A stretch of 13,100 nt of DNA from an uncultured Clostridium sp. (GCA_934746785.1 CAKVFO010000094.1:1-13100), one strand, 5' to 3'; positions 6,387 to 13,100 are shown, counted from the first letter of the stretch. The notes: generated by a model from the letters alone, not told the origin. Numbers and translations are program-made.

Positions 6387-7148
6387 CTATTCCTTAACCC
6401 AGTATTTTTTACAATCATCTGTTCTAGATAAGAAACCATACTCTATCATAGCTCTTCTAATTGTAACATAATCTTCATATATTCTTTTTAATATTCTGTT
6501 TATTTCTTGTTCTGAATATGTAGTACCTGTTTTAAAATTGGCTGCAATTATTCTTAATACTATTATCTTCTTTTTTTCCTTTGATGGGAAGTTCTTTATA
6601 CCTCCCTCTTCAGTAAAGTAAGCTTTTTTAACAGCTTCTATTTCCTTTTCTGTAATATTAAATCTGTCATCAACCTGAGCTGCTGTCTTATGAGCATCAC
6701 ATATTTCTGTATCATCAAGTTTTGTTATCTTCTTATTAGTATTATTAGATAACAGCTCCATCATAGTTAAAAACAATTTCGCCTGCTTCTCCTTTTCTCG
6801 CAGCTTATATCTATGATTTCTAATAGTAGATGGCGCCACCCCTAATTTAACTGCCATCTCCTTATCTGAAATTCCTTCTGCCATAAGTGTTATTATTTCC
6901 TTTTGCACATCAGAAATACCAGTAAATTTTGAATTCATGTTTATAAGGTACTCAAGCATTGACCCATGTTTTTCTTCTAAGTGAATTTTACATGCCTTTT
7001 CTGCTTCATACAACTTTGAATTGCAATTGTATATCTGTCCCTTCTCAAACTCTTCCTCACATATAATACATTTAAAGAAATTTTCATCCTCTAAATACCC
7101 CTTTTTAAGATCTTCAAGTTCTGCACCCCAAAATAATTCTTTTTCCAT
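6387..7148 (-). CDS. DUF2087 regulator with zinc-finger-like N-terminus and HTH
   Basis: A 253-residue cytosolic DNA-binding protein in three parts. Residues 27-61 hold Cys27-x2-Cys30 and His56-x4-His61 (plus Cys42 and Cys53), a C2H2-like zinc site. Residues 80-125 are a LuxR/GerE-type helix-turn-helix (EGISDKEMAVKLGVAPSTIRNHRYKL). Residues about 185-253 are a DUF2087 domain (FPSKEKKKIIVLRII through YGFLSRTDDCKKYW). DUF2087 is commonly found fused to HTH domains in clostridial and bacillar regulators; its ligand is not known to me. ATG 7148 is preferred over in-frame GTG 7157 because the AAGGA site would overlap the latter. The gene leads an operon with the rhodanese and probably controls it and itself; direct repeats overlap its promoter. 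Confidence 0.85.
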   Translation of the reverse strand: MEKELFWGAELEDLKKGYLEDENFFKCIICEEEFEKGQIYNCNSKLYEAEKACKIHLEEKHGSMLEYLINMNSKFTGISDVQKEIITLMAEGISDKEMAVKLGVAPSTIRNHRYKLREKEKQAKLFLTMMELLSNNTNKKITKLDDTEICDAHKTAAQVDDRFNITEKEIEAVKKAYFTEEGGIKNFPSKEKKKIIVLRIIAANFKTGTTYSEQEINRILKRIYEDYVTIRRAMIEYGFLSRTDDCKKYWVKE

Positions 7149-7180
7149 ACATACCACTTCCTTACTGTTTTTCTACATTT

Positions 7181-7209
7181 AGAATACACCTCTTTTCACA
7201 ATTTGTCTA
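7181..7209 (-). promoter_or_regulatory. Promoter of the regulator-rhodanese operon
   Basis: TAGACA (7204-7209) and TATTCT (7181-7186) are 17 bases apart on the minus strand, about 33 bases before the ATG. The -35 box lies in the proximal copy of the direct repeat at 7192-7239. Confidence 0.45.
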
Positions 7210-7239
7210 TATATTTATAAACTTTTCTTGATTTTGTCT
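7192..7239 (-). repeat. Direct repeat, possible regulator binding sites
   Basis: On the minus strand AGACAAAATCAAGAAAAG (7222-7239) and AGACAAATTGTGAAAAG (7192-7208) share AGACAAA and GAAAAG. They begin 31 bases apart, close to three helical turns. The second copy overlaps the -35 region of the operon promoter. A self-regulatory role for the DUF2087 protein is an inference. Confidence 0.4.
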
Positions 7240-7284
7240 TATAATAAACAAACAATATATCTATAAATCACCAGTATAATTTCT

Positions 7285-7321
7285 CAAAAAAGCTGAGATT
7301 TTATCAAAAAAACCTCAGCTT
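7285..7321 (-). terminator. Terminator of the ABC importer operon
   Basis: AAGCTGAG (7290-7297) pairs with CTCAGCTT (7314-7321) across a 16-base T-rich loop. On the minus strand the stem is followed by T6. It lies 15 bases past the stop codon of the last ATPase gene. Confidence 0.85.
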
Positions 7322-7335
7322 AAATATAATATTCG

Positions 7336-7947
7336 CTATATTTTATTTATTTCATCCATATAAACAATCCTATCACTTACCCTTTTAGCAAGTTCAATAT
7401 TATGAGTCACTATAAGCATTCCTATTTTTCTCTCCTTAGATATATTCAAAAGAAGATTCCATATCTGAGCCTGAGTAATTACATCAAGCATAGTACTTAT
7501 TTCATCACATATTAAAAACTTAGTTTTGGGTCCTAAAGCCCTTGCTATACAAAACCGTTGAAGCTCTCCTCCTGATAATTCAGAAGGCCATCTATTAAAC
7601 CAAGATTCTTCAATTCCTATTTTGTCTAATAATTCTTTATCAGGCTTCCATCCTTCATTTAAAATTTCTCTCATCTTCCATCTAGGATTAACTGCATTTT
7701 CCGGATGCTGATATATCATTTGTATAGGACAATATCCTTCAGACTTCAGCTTCTTGCCTTCCACTAAAACCTCACCTTTATCACTTTTTAAATACCCAGA
7801 TATTATCTTTGCCAAAGTACTTTTGCCACAGCCTGATGATCCAACTAGAGCCATGCGTTCTGTTGAATCTAAACTCAAATTTAGGTCCTTTATTAAAGAA
7901 TTATTATTCTTATATTTAAAACTAATATTTTTTACATCAATCTGCAC
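7336..7947 (-). CDS. Short ABC importer ATPase, NikE/OppF type
   Basis: The second nucleotide-binding subunit of the importer. Walker A is GSSGCGKST (residues 36-44), the Q-loop is around Gln80 (IYQHPENAVNPRW), the signature is LSGGE (124-128), Walker B is FLICDE (144-149) and the switch histidine is His182. At 203 residues it is much shorter than typical OppF or DppF (about 300): it stops right after the ATPase core and has no C-terminal oligopeptide/HPY extension. The ATPase is complete, so this is a compact form and not a truncation. The start is GTG 7947 with AGTGAGGT about 7 bases upstream; it overlaps the previous gene by 11 bases. Nickel-importer NikE proteins are often compact, which mildly favours a metal substrate. 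Confidence 0.9.
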   Translation of the reverse strand: MQIDVKNISFKYKNNNSLIKDLNLSLDSTERMALVGSSGCGKSTLAKIISGYLKSDKGEVLVEGKKLKSEGYCPIQMIYQHPENAVNPRWKMREILNEGWKPDKELLDKIGIEESWFNRWPSELSGGELQRFCIARALGPKTKFLICDEISTMLDVITQAQIWNLLLNISKERKIGMLIVTHNIELAKRVSDRIVYMDEINKI

Positions 7948-8863
7948 GAACGCACCTCACTTTTCCGCCTCTAACAATCCTCATTTCCATTATGCCGCTG
8001 CATTTCTTAGTTTTATAGGGGCATCTATCTTGGAATAAGCAGCCCTTTGGCAAATTTCCTGCATAAGGCTGAAATCCTCCAATACCCTTAAAACTTTTTT
8101 GAGGAAGAGCATCTATAAAAGCTTTGCTATAAGGATGACGTAAATATTCTTTACCCTTTTTAAAATCTTCAACACTTGCTATCTCTACTATACTTCCAGC
8201 ATAAAATACAGAAATTCTATCAGCTACTTTAAGTGCCAAGTCAATATCATGAGTTATAAGCAAAATTGCACATCCTGAATCTGCCAACTCTCTAAAACTT
8301 TTTAATGCATCAACTGCCAAGTCTAAACTCAAACCGGGAGTAGGTTCATCAGCAACTATAAGTTTAACCTCATTCATCATTACCATAGATATAAGAACTC
8401 TTCTTGCCATTCCTCCCGATAACTGGAAAGGATACATTTCTGCAACTTCTTTATCAAGATTATATTTTTCAAATACTTCCTTCATCTTCTCTTCACTACC
8501 ACTGACTCCCATAACCTGTTTTCCAATTTTCATTAATGGATCTAGAAAATCAATAGATTGAGGAATAAACCCTATTTCTTTTCCTCTAATTTCTTTAATA
8601 TACTTATCATCAAGAATTTTTCCACAAAATTTTATATCACCTTTAACTTCTGCATTACTTGGAAGTATCCCCATTACTGAATGAGCTAAAATACTTTTTC
8701 CAGAGCCACTAGAACCTACAACTGCTATTATTTCACCTTCATAAGCATTAATGCTAAGCTCATGTACTACTTCTAACTTTTTCTTCTTAAGACCTTTGTC
8801 ATACATACTAAAGGAAACTGATAAATTATTAATTTCTAAAACTGGACTTTTTTCTTTTTTCAT
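7937..8863 (-). CDS. ABC importer ATPase, NikD/OppD type
   Basis: First ATPase subunit, 308 residues from ATG 8863. Walker A is GSSGSGKSI (50-58, with Ile where Thr is usual), Gln102 forms the Q-loop, the signature is LSGGM (148-152), Walker B is LIVADE (168-173) and His205 is the switch residue. The C-terminal part (about 240-308) is the oligopeptide/HPY-type extension, with RHPYSKAFIDALP followed by a cysteine cluster (Cys275, Cys281, Cys288, Cys304). This extension carries an iron-sulfur cluster in some OppD-type proteins, but metal binding here is unproven. The in-frame TTG at 8869 is rejected because it is only 2 bases from the GGAGGG site. The ribosome site overlaps the stop codon of the permease gene upstream, consistent with translational coupling. 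Confidence 0.92.
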   Translation of the reverse strand: MKKEKSPVLEINNLSVSFSMYDKGLKKKKLEVVHELSINAYEGEIIAVVGSSGSGKSILAHSVMGILPSNAEVKGDIKFCGKILDDKYIKEIRGKEIGFIPQSIDFLDPLMKIGKQVMGVSGSEEKMKEVFEKYNLDKEVAEMYPFQLSGGMARRVLISMVMMNEVKLIVADEPTPGLSLDLAVDALKSFRELADSGCAILLITHDIDLALKVADRISVFYAGSIVEIASVEDFKKGKEYLRHPYSKAFIDALPQKSFKGIGGFQPYAGNLPKGCLFQDRCPYKTKKCSGIMEMRIVRGGKVRCVRAD

Positions 8864-8875
8864 TATCAATCCCTC

Positions 8876-9736
8876 CTATTCATTACCACTGCTTGGGTTT
8901 AATAGCAGCTTCATATTTTCTCCAATAACATCAAAAAGAAGCACTACTATTAAAAGCATTAATCCTGGGAATAATGCAAGCCACCACTTACCTGTTGCTA
9001 TATGTTTCATTGCTTCAGATAAGATTACTCCAATAGCAGGTGTTTCTGCTGAAAGCCCAAATCCCAAAAAAGTTATAGATGCTTCATGCATTATTGCATG
9101 AGGAAAAAGTAAAATTACTCCTACTAAATAAACTGGAATAACATGAGGAATAATATGCTTTACAGCTATATACAGTCTGCTCTTTCCAAACTTATAAGAA
9201 GCTTTAACATATTGAGTAGCACGAATTTGTAAAACTTCTGCCCTTACTATTCTTGTAAGACCTGGCCAGTGAGTTACTGCTACAGCTATAGTTACGCCTC
9301 TAGCTCCTCTTCCTAACATAAAGGAAATAAGTATTAATAAAATAAGATGTGGAATTCCCATACAGGCATCTACACACCAGTTTATAAACTTATCATATAT
9401 TCCCCCAATCATTGCCGAGGAAATACCAAATATAAGAGCAATAACAGAACTTATTACTGAAGCTAATATTCCAATAACAATACTATTAGATAATCCCTTT
9501 ATACATCTCCAAAACATATCTCTGCCCATATAATCTGTACCAAATAAGTGATCCATACCAGGCCATACAAACTTCTGTGAATAATCGACTGCATAATTAT
9601 TTTCATCCATAAAAAGACCTAAAATTAATATAGTAAATAAATATATTACTGAAATACCTATATAAATCATGACCTTAGTTCTAGTATTTATATTGAATTT
9701 TAATCTTTTCTCTACTTTTAAAGCATTATTAATCAT
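8876..9736 (-). CDS. ABC importer permease, NikC/OppC/DppC type
   Basis: A 286-residue inner-membrane permease with about six helices. The family N-terminal motif HLFGTDYMGRDMFWRCIKG is at residues 63-81. The cytoplasmic coupling loop (YVKASYKFGKSRLYIAVKH, about 176-194) is the EAA-like region that docks the ATPases. It is followed by EASITFLGFGLSAETPAIG (218-236), the most typical stretch of the NikC/DppC family. It pairs with the permease encoded just upstream to form the channel. The start is ATG 9736 with AGGAGG 6 bases upstream, overlapping the previous gene by 8 bases. Nothing in the permease itself separates peptide from nickel substrates. Confidence 0.93.
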   Translation of the reverse strand: MINNALKVEKRLKFNINTRTKVMIYIGISVIYLFTILILGLFMDENNYAVDYSQKFVWPGMDHLFGTDYMGRDMFWRCIKGLSNSIVIGILASVISSVIALIFGISSAMIGGIYDKFINWCVDACMGIPHLILLILISFMLGRGARGVTIAVAVTHWPGLTRIVRAEVLQIRATQYVKASYKFGKSRLYIAVKHIIPHVIPVYLVGVILLFPHAIMHEASITFLGFGLSAETPAIGVILSEAMKHIATGKWWLALFPGLMLLIVVLLFDVIGENMKLLLNPSSGNE

Positions 9737-10712
9737 GACTTCCCTCCTCTTTAACCCTTGGATCTAGAGCACCATATAAAATATTAGCTGTCATATTTCC
9801 TACAAAAACAAATATAGCACTAAAAATTGCTATTCCAAGAAGTAAAGGTACATCTCCCTTTACACCTGCTGCTGTTGTAGCACTTCCAATGCCAGGATAA
9901 GAAAAAACAGTTTCAGCAAGTGCCATACCACCAAAAAGTTCACTAAAAGAAGAAAACTGCTCAGTTATAGCTGGAAGAGAAATATTTCTTATAATGTGTC
10001 TTCTTATAATTTCAGAAGTTGTCTCTCCTCTTGCCTTAGCCATTAAAATGAAGTCACTTCTTAAAATTTCAATTACCTTCTGCCTTGTATATAAAGTAAT
10101 CTTGCCTAAACTTAAAACACTTAAAGTAAGTGCTGGAAGAACTATATGATACAATCTATCCCATATAGTAATATCTTGTGCTGTTTTTCCTATTGGAGCT
10201 GCAAAACCTATTGGAAACCATCCTAAGTAAATTGAAAAGAAAGAAATCACAAGAAGTCCTATCCAAAATGTTGGTGCTGATTGGAGACCTATGCAAAATA
10301 CCTTTATTATCTTATCAAAGATACTGCCTTTATAAATTCCTGTTATCATTCCTAATAAAAATCCTAAAACTCCAGATAAAATCCAGGCTATAATCATTAG
10401 TGCTAAAGAGTATTTAAATCTTTCACCTATTACATTAATAACTGGTTTTTTATAAGCTATAGATGTTCCTAAATCTCCTTTCATGGTATTTTTAGCCCAA
10501 GTACAAAAATGCTGCACAGGAGAATCATTTAAACCCCAATGCTCTGCAATTTCCACCTTAGCTTCTTCTGATATTGTTGATTCACTTCCTACATAAGCTG
10601 TTAATGGGTCTATAGGAGAAGATGTGACTAATATAAAAGAAAGTACGCTTACTCCAATTAGTAAGGTTGTCATTCTTAAAAATGTTGATATTAAATCTTT
10701 TAACTTTCTCAT
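9729..10712 (-). CDS. ABC importer permease, NikB/OppB/DppB type
   Basis: A 327-residue inner-membrane permease. The first helix is at about residues 10-30, then an outer loop with KGDLGTSIAYKKPV, and five further helices. The coupling loop reads FILMAKARGETTSEIIRRHIIRN, and the segment GGMALAETVFSYPGIGSATTAAG is the classical end motif of the DppB/NikB family. It forms the membrane channel with the adjacent OppC-type protein. The start codon overlaps the stop of the binding-protein gene (ATGA), and the ribosome site is weak (GGA), so its translation probably depends on coupling. Confidence 0.93.
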   Translation of the reverse strand: MRKLKDLISTFLRMTTLLIGVSVLSFILVTSSPIDPLTAYVGSESTISEEAKVEIAEHWGLNDSPVQHFCTWAKNTMKGDLGTSIAYKKPVINVIGERFKYSLALMIIAWILSGVLGFLLGMITGIYKGSIFDKIIKVFCIGLQSAPTFWIGLLVISFFSIYLGWFPIGFAAPIGKTAQDITIWDRLYHIVLPALTLSVLSLGKITLYTRQKVIEILRSDFILMAKARGETTSEIIRRHIIRNISLPAITEQFSSFSELFGGMALAETVFSYPGIGSATTAAGVKGDVPLLLGIAIFSAIFVFVGNMTANILYGALDPRVKEEGSHD

Positions 10713-12307
10713 TTAATTTTCCAATCCTTCATATTACATATTATTGGTGATCCATGTCCATGTGGATGTGGAATCTGAGTATTTTTTGATATATCAATTG
10801 AATTACTTATAAAATAGCTGTGTTCAATATTGACTATATATAGATATGGATATTCATCCCCTGATATTTTTTGAGCTTCTCTCCAACAATTTATAGCCTC
10901 ATCTTGATTATTATATTTTAAAGCTTTATCTATAAGTTCATCTACTTTTTCATTTGAATAACCAACTGTATTTTTAGTTCCTCCATCTAAAAATAACTTT
11001 GAATATAACAAATTTTGCAATACTATAGGGCTATATTGTCCCCAGCCCCAAACTACTCCATTTGCATTGCAGTTAGCATAAATTTCGTCCCATGAAGTCT
11101 GTTTTATATTAATCTTAATCCCTAATTCTTTAGCTTCTTCAGAAGCTGCTGATGCAAGAAGATACCTTTGCTGATCATTAGCAGCTGCATAAACTGTAAA
11201 TTCACAGTTTAATCCATTCTTTTCTCTTATTCCATCATTATTATTGTCTATCCATCCAGCTTCTTTCAATAATTTTTTAGCTTCATCCTTTTGGTTATCC
11301 TTATAAGAAACTCCCTCTCCCCACCTAACTTTATCAATAAATGCTTCTGCTGGTTTTCCTATTCCATTTAAAGCATCATTTATTATCTTTTGCCTGTCTA
11401 TTCCTATACTTAATGCTTTTCTAATAGCAATATCACTTGTAACATTATTACCTATCTTAACCTGTTTACCAGTCTTATCTGTAACAGTTTCTTCTGGTCT
11501 GCATGGAAGACTTATATTACGTACATCCATAGTGTTAAAGTTAATTAAAGACATTCCATCTATCTGTTCAGTAGTGTAACTTGGTCCAACCATTACTATA
11601 TCTAACTGTCCTGATTTTGCGTTAGAAAAAGCTGATTTATCATCCATATTTACAAAAGTAACCTTATCAATTTCAGGCTTACCTTCATAATAACTTTCAT
11701 TAGCTTCAACTATTATCTGCTGATCTGTATTATACTGAGTAATTTTCCAAGGCCCTGTTCCTATAGGATATTCATTAAACTTTTCACTATCATAATTATC
11801 ACTTGGAACAATGCCAAGCTTTGCTGTTAAATCTAAAAATGGTGAATACGCTTCACTTAAAGTAAACCTTACTATGTAATCATCAACTGCTTCTACTGAC
11901 TTTAATTTTGTTAAATCAACATTTTCATTATATGATTGATTATTCTTTACTGTCTCATAAGTAAAAACCACATCTTCAGCTGTAAAATCAGAACCATCCT
12001 GGAATTTCACATCTTTTCGCAAATTAAAAGTATAGGCAATACCATCTTCACTTATTATCCAATCTTCGGCTAAATCACCCTCATATTCAGAATCAGAATT
12101 TACCCTTAATAACGCACAGTTAGTAAAAGAATAACCATAACTCATAGCACCTTTAATTGGGTCTAGTGAAGTTGAAAAAATACTTCCTCCTACATACATG
12201 GATATACTTTTTTCAGCTTCATTATTTGTAGTAGATCTTTTACCACACCCAGTTGTAACTACTGTCATTACAGTAATCAACATAAATGATAATATTTTTT
12301 TCTTCAT
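10709..12307 (-). CDS. Substrate-binding lipoprotein of a peptide/nickel-type importer
   Basis: The extracellular receptor of the importer, an SBP family 5 (OppA/DppA/NikA) protein of 532 residues from ATG 12307. Residues 1-20 are a lipoprotein signal peptide; TTGC places the lipidated cysteine at Cys21. Typical family-5 stretches are LAEDWIISEDGIAYTFNLR, KFQDGSDFTAEDVVFTYE, PIGTGPWKIT and AIRKALSIGIDRQKI. The C-terminus carries PHPHGHG with His514, His516 and His518, an unusual histidine cluster that could bind Ni2+ or another metal chelate, though family-5 proteins mostly bind peptides. ATG 12316 is also in frame but lies within the AAGGATGG ribosome site, so 12307 is chosen. First gene of a five-gene operon. 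Confidence 0.92.
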   Translation of the reverse strand: MKKKILSFMLITVMTVVTTGCGKRSTTNNEAEKSISMYVGGSIFSTSLDPIKGAMSYGYSFTNCALLRVNSDSEYEGDLAEDWIISEDGIAYTFNLRKDVKFQDGSDFTAEDVVFTYETVKNNQSYNENVDLTKLKSVEAVDDYIVRFTLSEAYSPFLDLTAKLGIVPSDNYDSEKFNEYPIGTGPWKITQYNTDQQIIVEANESYYEGKPEIDKVTFVNMDDKSAFSNAKSGQLDIVMVGPSYTTEQIDGMSLINFNTMDVRNISLPCRPEETVTDKTGKQVKIGNNVTSDIAIRKALSIGIDRQKIINDALNGIGKPAEAFIDKVRWGEGVSYKDNQKDEAKKLLKEAGWIDNNNDGIREKNGLNCEFTVYAAANDQQRYLLASAASEEAKELGIKINIKQTSWDEIYANCNANGVVWGWGQYSPIVLQNLLYSKLFLDGGTKNTVGYSNEKVDELIDKALKYNNQDEAINCWREAQKISGDEYPYLYIVNIEHSYFISNSIDISKNTQIPHPHGHGSPIICNMKDWKIK

Positions 12308-12351
12308 ACATACCATCCTTTTTATTTTTTAATGCTATACATTCATTCCTC

Positions 12352-12418
12352 ACTGTACAGTATATTGAACAAATTCTTAAAAATGACTAAAAAAAAACAT
12401 TAATTTGTTTTTGTTCAA
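12352..12418. promoter_or_regulatory. Operator-like inverted repeats before the importer operon
   Basis: TTGAACAAA (12365-12373) is repeated inverted as TTTGTTCAA (12410-12418), 36 bases apart, and ACTGTACAGT (12352-12361) is a perfect 10-base palindrome about 45 bases before the start codon. I find no clean -35/-10 pair here, so the promoter is not placed. The classical NikR half-sites (GTATGA/TCATAC at 16-base spacing) are absent. Confidence 0.35.
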
Positions 12419-12437
12419 AAATTTTAACCAGCTGCTT

Positions 12438-12493
12438 AAAAAGGGACTGTATCTGAATAAATTTATCATTATTCAGATACAGTCCCCTTTTTT
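12438..12493 (-). terminator. Strong terminator after agrD
   Basis: A 17-bp perfect stem (GGACTGTATCTGAATAA at 12444-12460 against its complement at 12469-12485) extends outward through an A/T-flanked G bulge to about 22 pairs, with an 8-base loop. T runs on both sides make it possibly bidirectional. It starts about 11 bases past the agrD stop codon. Confidence 0.9.
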
Positions 12494-12503
12494 ATTATAT
12501 GTT

Positions 12504-12632
12504 TTATCTACTATTTTTTAGAGTTTTAGGCATATCTTCAACTCCTCCTGTAAGAACAGAAACTGTATTCTTAGCAGTAATATTGTCAGTAGATTTTTTT
12601 AATATAGTACTTAAAACTTTCTTTATACCCAT
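12504..12632 (-). CDS. agrD: AgrD-like cyclic autoinducer prepeptide, Ser type
   Basis: A 42-residue precursor of a secreted cyclic signalling peptide. Residues 1-19 (MGIKKVLSTILKKSTDNIT) form a basic amphipathic helix for membrane and AgrB docking. The C-terminal recognition tail is VEDMPKTL (31-38), matching the AgrD pattern acidic-x-x-P-K-x-L. Aligning on Pro35 with the S. aureus AgrD, Ser25 falls exactly where the ring cysteine lies, ten residues before the proline. The predicted ring is SVLTG (25-29) with cleavage before Gly30, so a lactone would replace the usual thiolactone. There is no cysteine at all. The start is ATG with AGGTGGG about 10 bases upstream; a promoter lies just before. 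It follows agrB by 127 bases. The exact mature N-terminus is unknown. Confidence 0.8.
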   Translation of the reverse strand: MGIKKVLSTILKKSTDNITAKNTVSVLTGGVEDMPKTLKNSR

Positions 12633-12668
12633 TTTTCGTCACCCACCTTTAATATATATTATACATAG

Positions 12669-12697
12669 ATTATATAATATAATATGTCATAAATCAA
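12669..12697 (-). promoter_or_regulatory. Promoter of agrD, between agrB and agrD
   Basis: TTGATT (12692-12697) and TATAAT (12669-12674) are exactly 17 bases apart on the minus strand, giving a leader of about 30 bases before agrD. A second possible pair (TTAAAG-N18-TATAAT) lies a little upstream. The 127-base gap is otherwise AT-rich and empty. Confidence 0.5.
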
Positions 12698-12759
12698 CAT
12701 TATAGTAATTAAATAGAATCAACTTTAAGAATATTGCTTTAACAAACATAATACATATT

Positions 12760-13100
12760 TTATTTAAGATTATTCTTCCAAGAAAGCCTATTAAACATAA
12801 GTAAAGCCAAAGAAAGTATAGACCAAATCAATATATATGAATAATAAATATTATAAAAATAAAAAATAATTGCAATAAAAGATATTAGAGTTAAATTAAA
12901 CAAACCTCGTCTCCTATTTTTACTTATTAAATCTGGTTTAGTTAGAGGCATATGTTCATTTATTACAGGTGCTTGATGATATATAGCCATAAAACTAGCC
13001 GCTAAAAGAATAATAAGAGAAATTAAATTTAAAGTGCAATTTTTGCTCAATAATATTATAGAAATATTTATAATGAAGGTTATAAAAAAACATCTTATCT
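12760..13100 (-). CDS. agrB: AgrB-like autoinducer-processing membrane protease, C-terminal part
   Basis: The frame is open to the window edge, so only the last 112 residues are seen; the TTG at 13050 is internal and not a start. The fragment opens with IRCFFITFI, where the cysteine fits the catalytic Cys of AgrB (S. aureus Cys84); its His partner would lie just outside the window. The AgrB-typical segment APVINEHMPLTK follows, then SKNRRRG and two further hydrophobic helices, ending in a short basic tail (SWKNNLK). AgrB cuts the AgrD C-terminal tail and closes the peptide ring at the membrane. Co-location with the AgrD-like gene supports the call. The rest of the gene, and any agrC or agrA, lie to the right. 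Confidence 0.85.
   Translation of the reverse strand, partial: IRCFFITFIINISIILLSKNCTLNLISLIILLAASFMAIYHQAPVINEHMPLTKPDLISKNRRRGLFNLTLISFIAIIFYFYNIYYSYILIWSILSLALLMFNRLSWKNNLK

Noticed and set aside
7141..7160. The shared GGTATGTATG at the starts of the regulator and the binding-protein genes as a common regulatory site
   Set aside because: It lies across the start codons and ribosome sites; a 10-base match at two translation starts is probably chance.
12300..12440. NikR operator upstream of the nickel/peptide-type operon
   Set aside because: I looked for GTATGA and TCATAC half-sites at 16-base spacing and did not find them.
12438..12493. The long inverted repeat as a MITE or insertion-sequence end
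   Set aside because: There is no target duplication or second copy in the window, and its place and T runs fit a terminator.
12504..12552. AGGAGG followed 10 bases later by ATG inside agrD, suggesting a 9-codon internal ORF
   Set aside because: The AGGAGG comes from Gly-Gly codons at the core/tail border and the ORF is in the agrD frame; a separate product is unlikely.
12499..12705. A 68-residue plus-strand ORF across agrD
   Set aside because: It is the mirror of agrD and its promoter; the minus-strand reading has the ribosome site, promoter and AgrD pattern.

Overview
The window is very AT-rich. Its strong Shine-Dalgarno sites, families and gene style point to a Clostridium sensu stricto (cluster I) genome; I cannot name the species. 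Every gene I can support lies on the minus strand, so genes are read from right to left. There is no tRNA, rRNA, CRISPR array, transposase or phage gene. It looks like ordinary chromosome with a few accessory signalling genes.

Layout from the right edge, in the direction of transcription. (a) 12504-13100: an agr-type quorum-sensing signal module. It holds the C-terminal part of an AgrB-like processing protease, cut by the window edge, and a 42-residue AgrD-like prepeptide too short for usual gene callers. The prepeptide has no cysteine; a serine sits exactly where the ring-forming cysteine is expected. It has its own promoter and a strong terminator. (b) 7336-12307: a five-gene peptide/nickel-family ABC importer (binding lipoprotein, two permeases, two ATPases), tightly packed or overlapping and closed by a terminator. 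A histidine-rich tail on the binding protein hints at a metal or metal-chelate substrate. (c) 6069-7148: a regulator (zinc-finger-like N-terminus, LuxR-type HTH, DUF2087) followed 15 bases later by a single-domain rhodanese. (d) About 5945-6024: a promoter followed by a terminator hairpin with no gene between, a candidate small RNA or attenuator. (e) 5390-5881: a lone MoaB/MogA-family protein. (f) 3672-5090: an APC-family amino-acid permease with a possible leader. (g) 2089-3354: an AgrC-like sensor kinase split by one in-frame TAA stop. (h) 1724-2002: a small membrane protein of unknown function. (i) 239-1447: NADP-type isocitrate dehydrogenase. The first 190 bases hold inverted repeats and perhaps the start of another gene.

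The most interesting material is agr-related: a Ser-type AgrD prepeptide at one end of the window and, about 9 kb away, a nonsense-split AgrC-type receptor with no response regulator beside it. Whether these belong to one circuit cannot be decided from this window. The transporter, permease, Icd and regulator units each look like independent transcription units with recognisable promoters or terminators.
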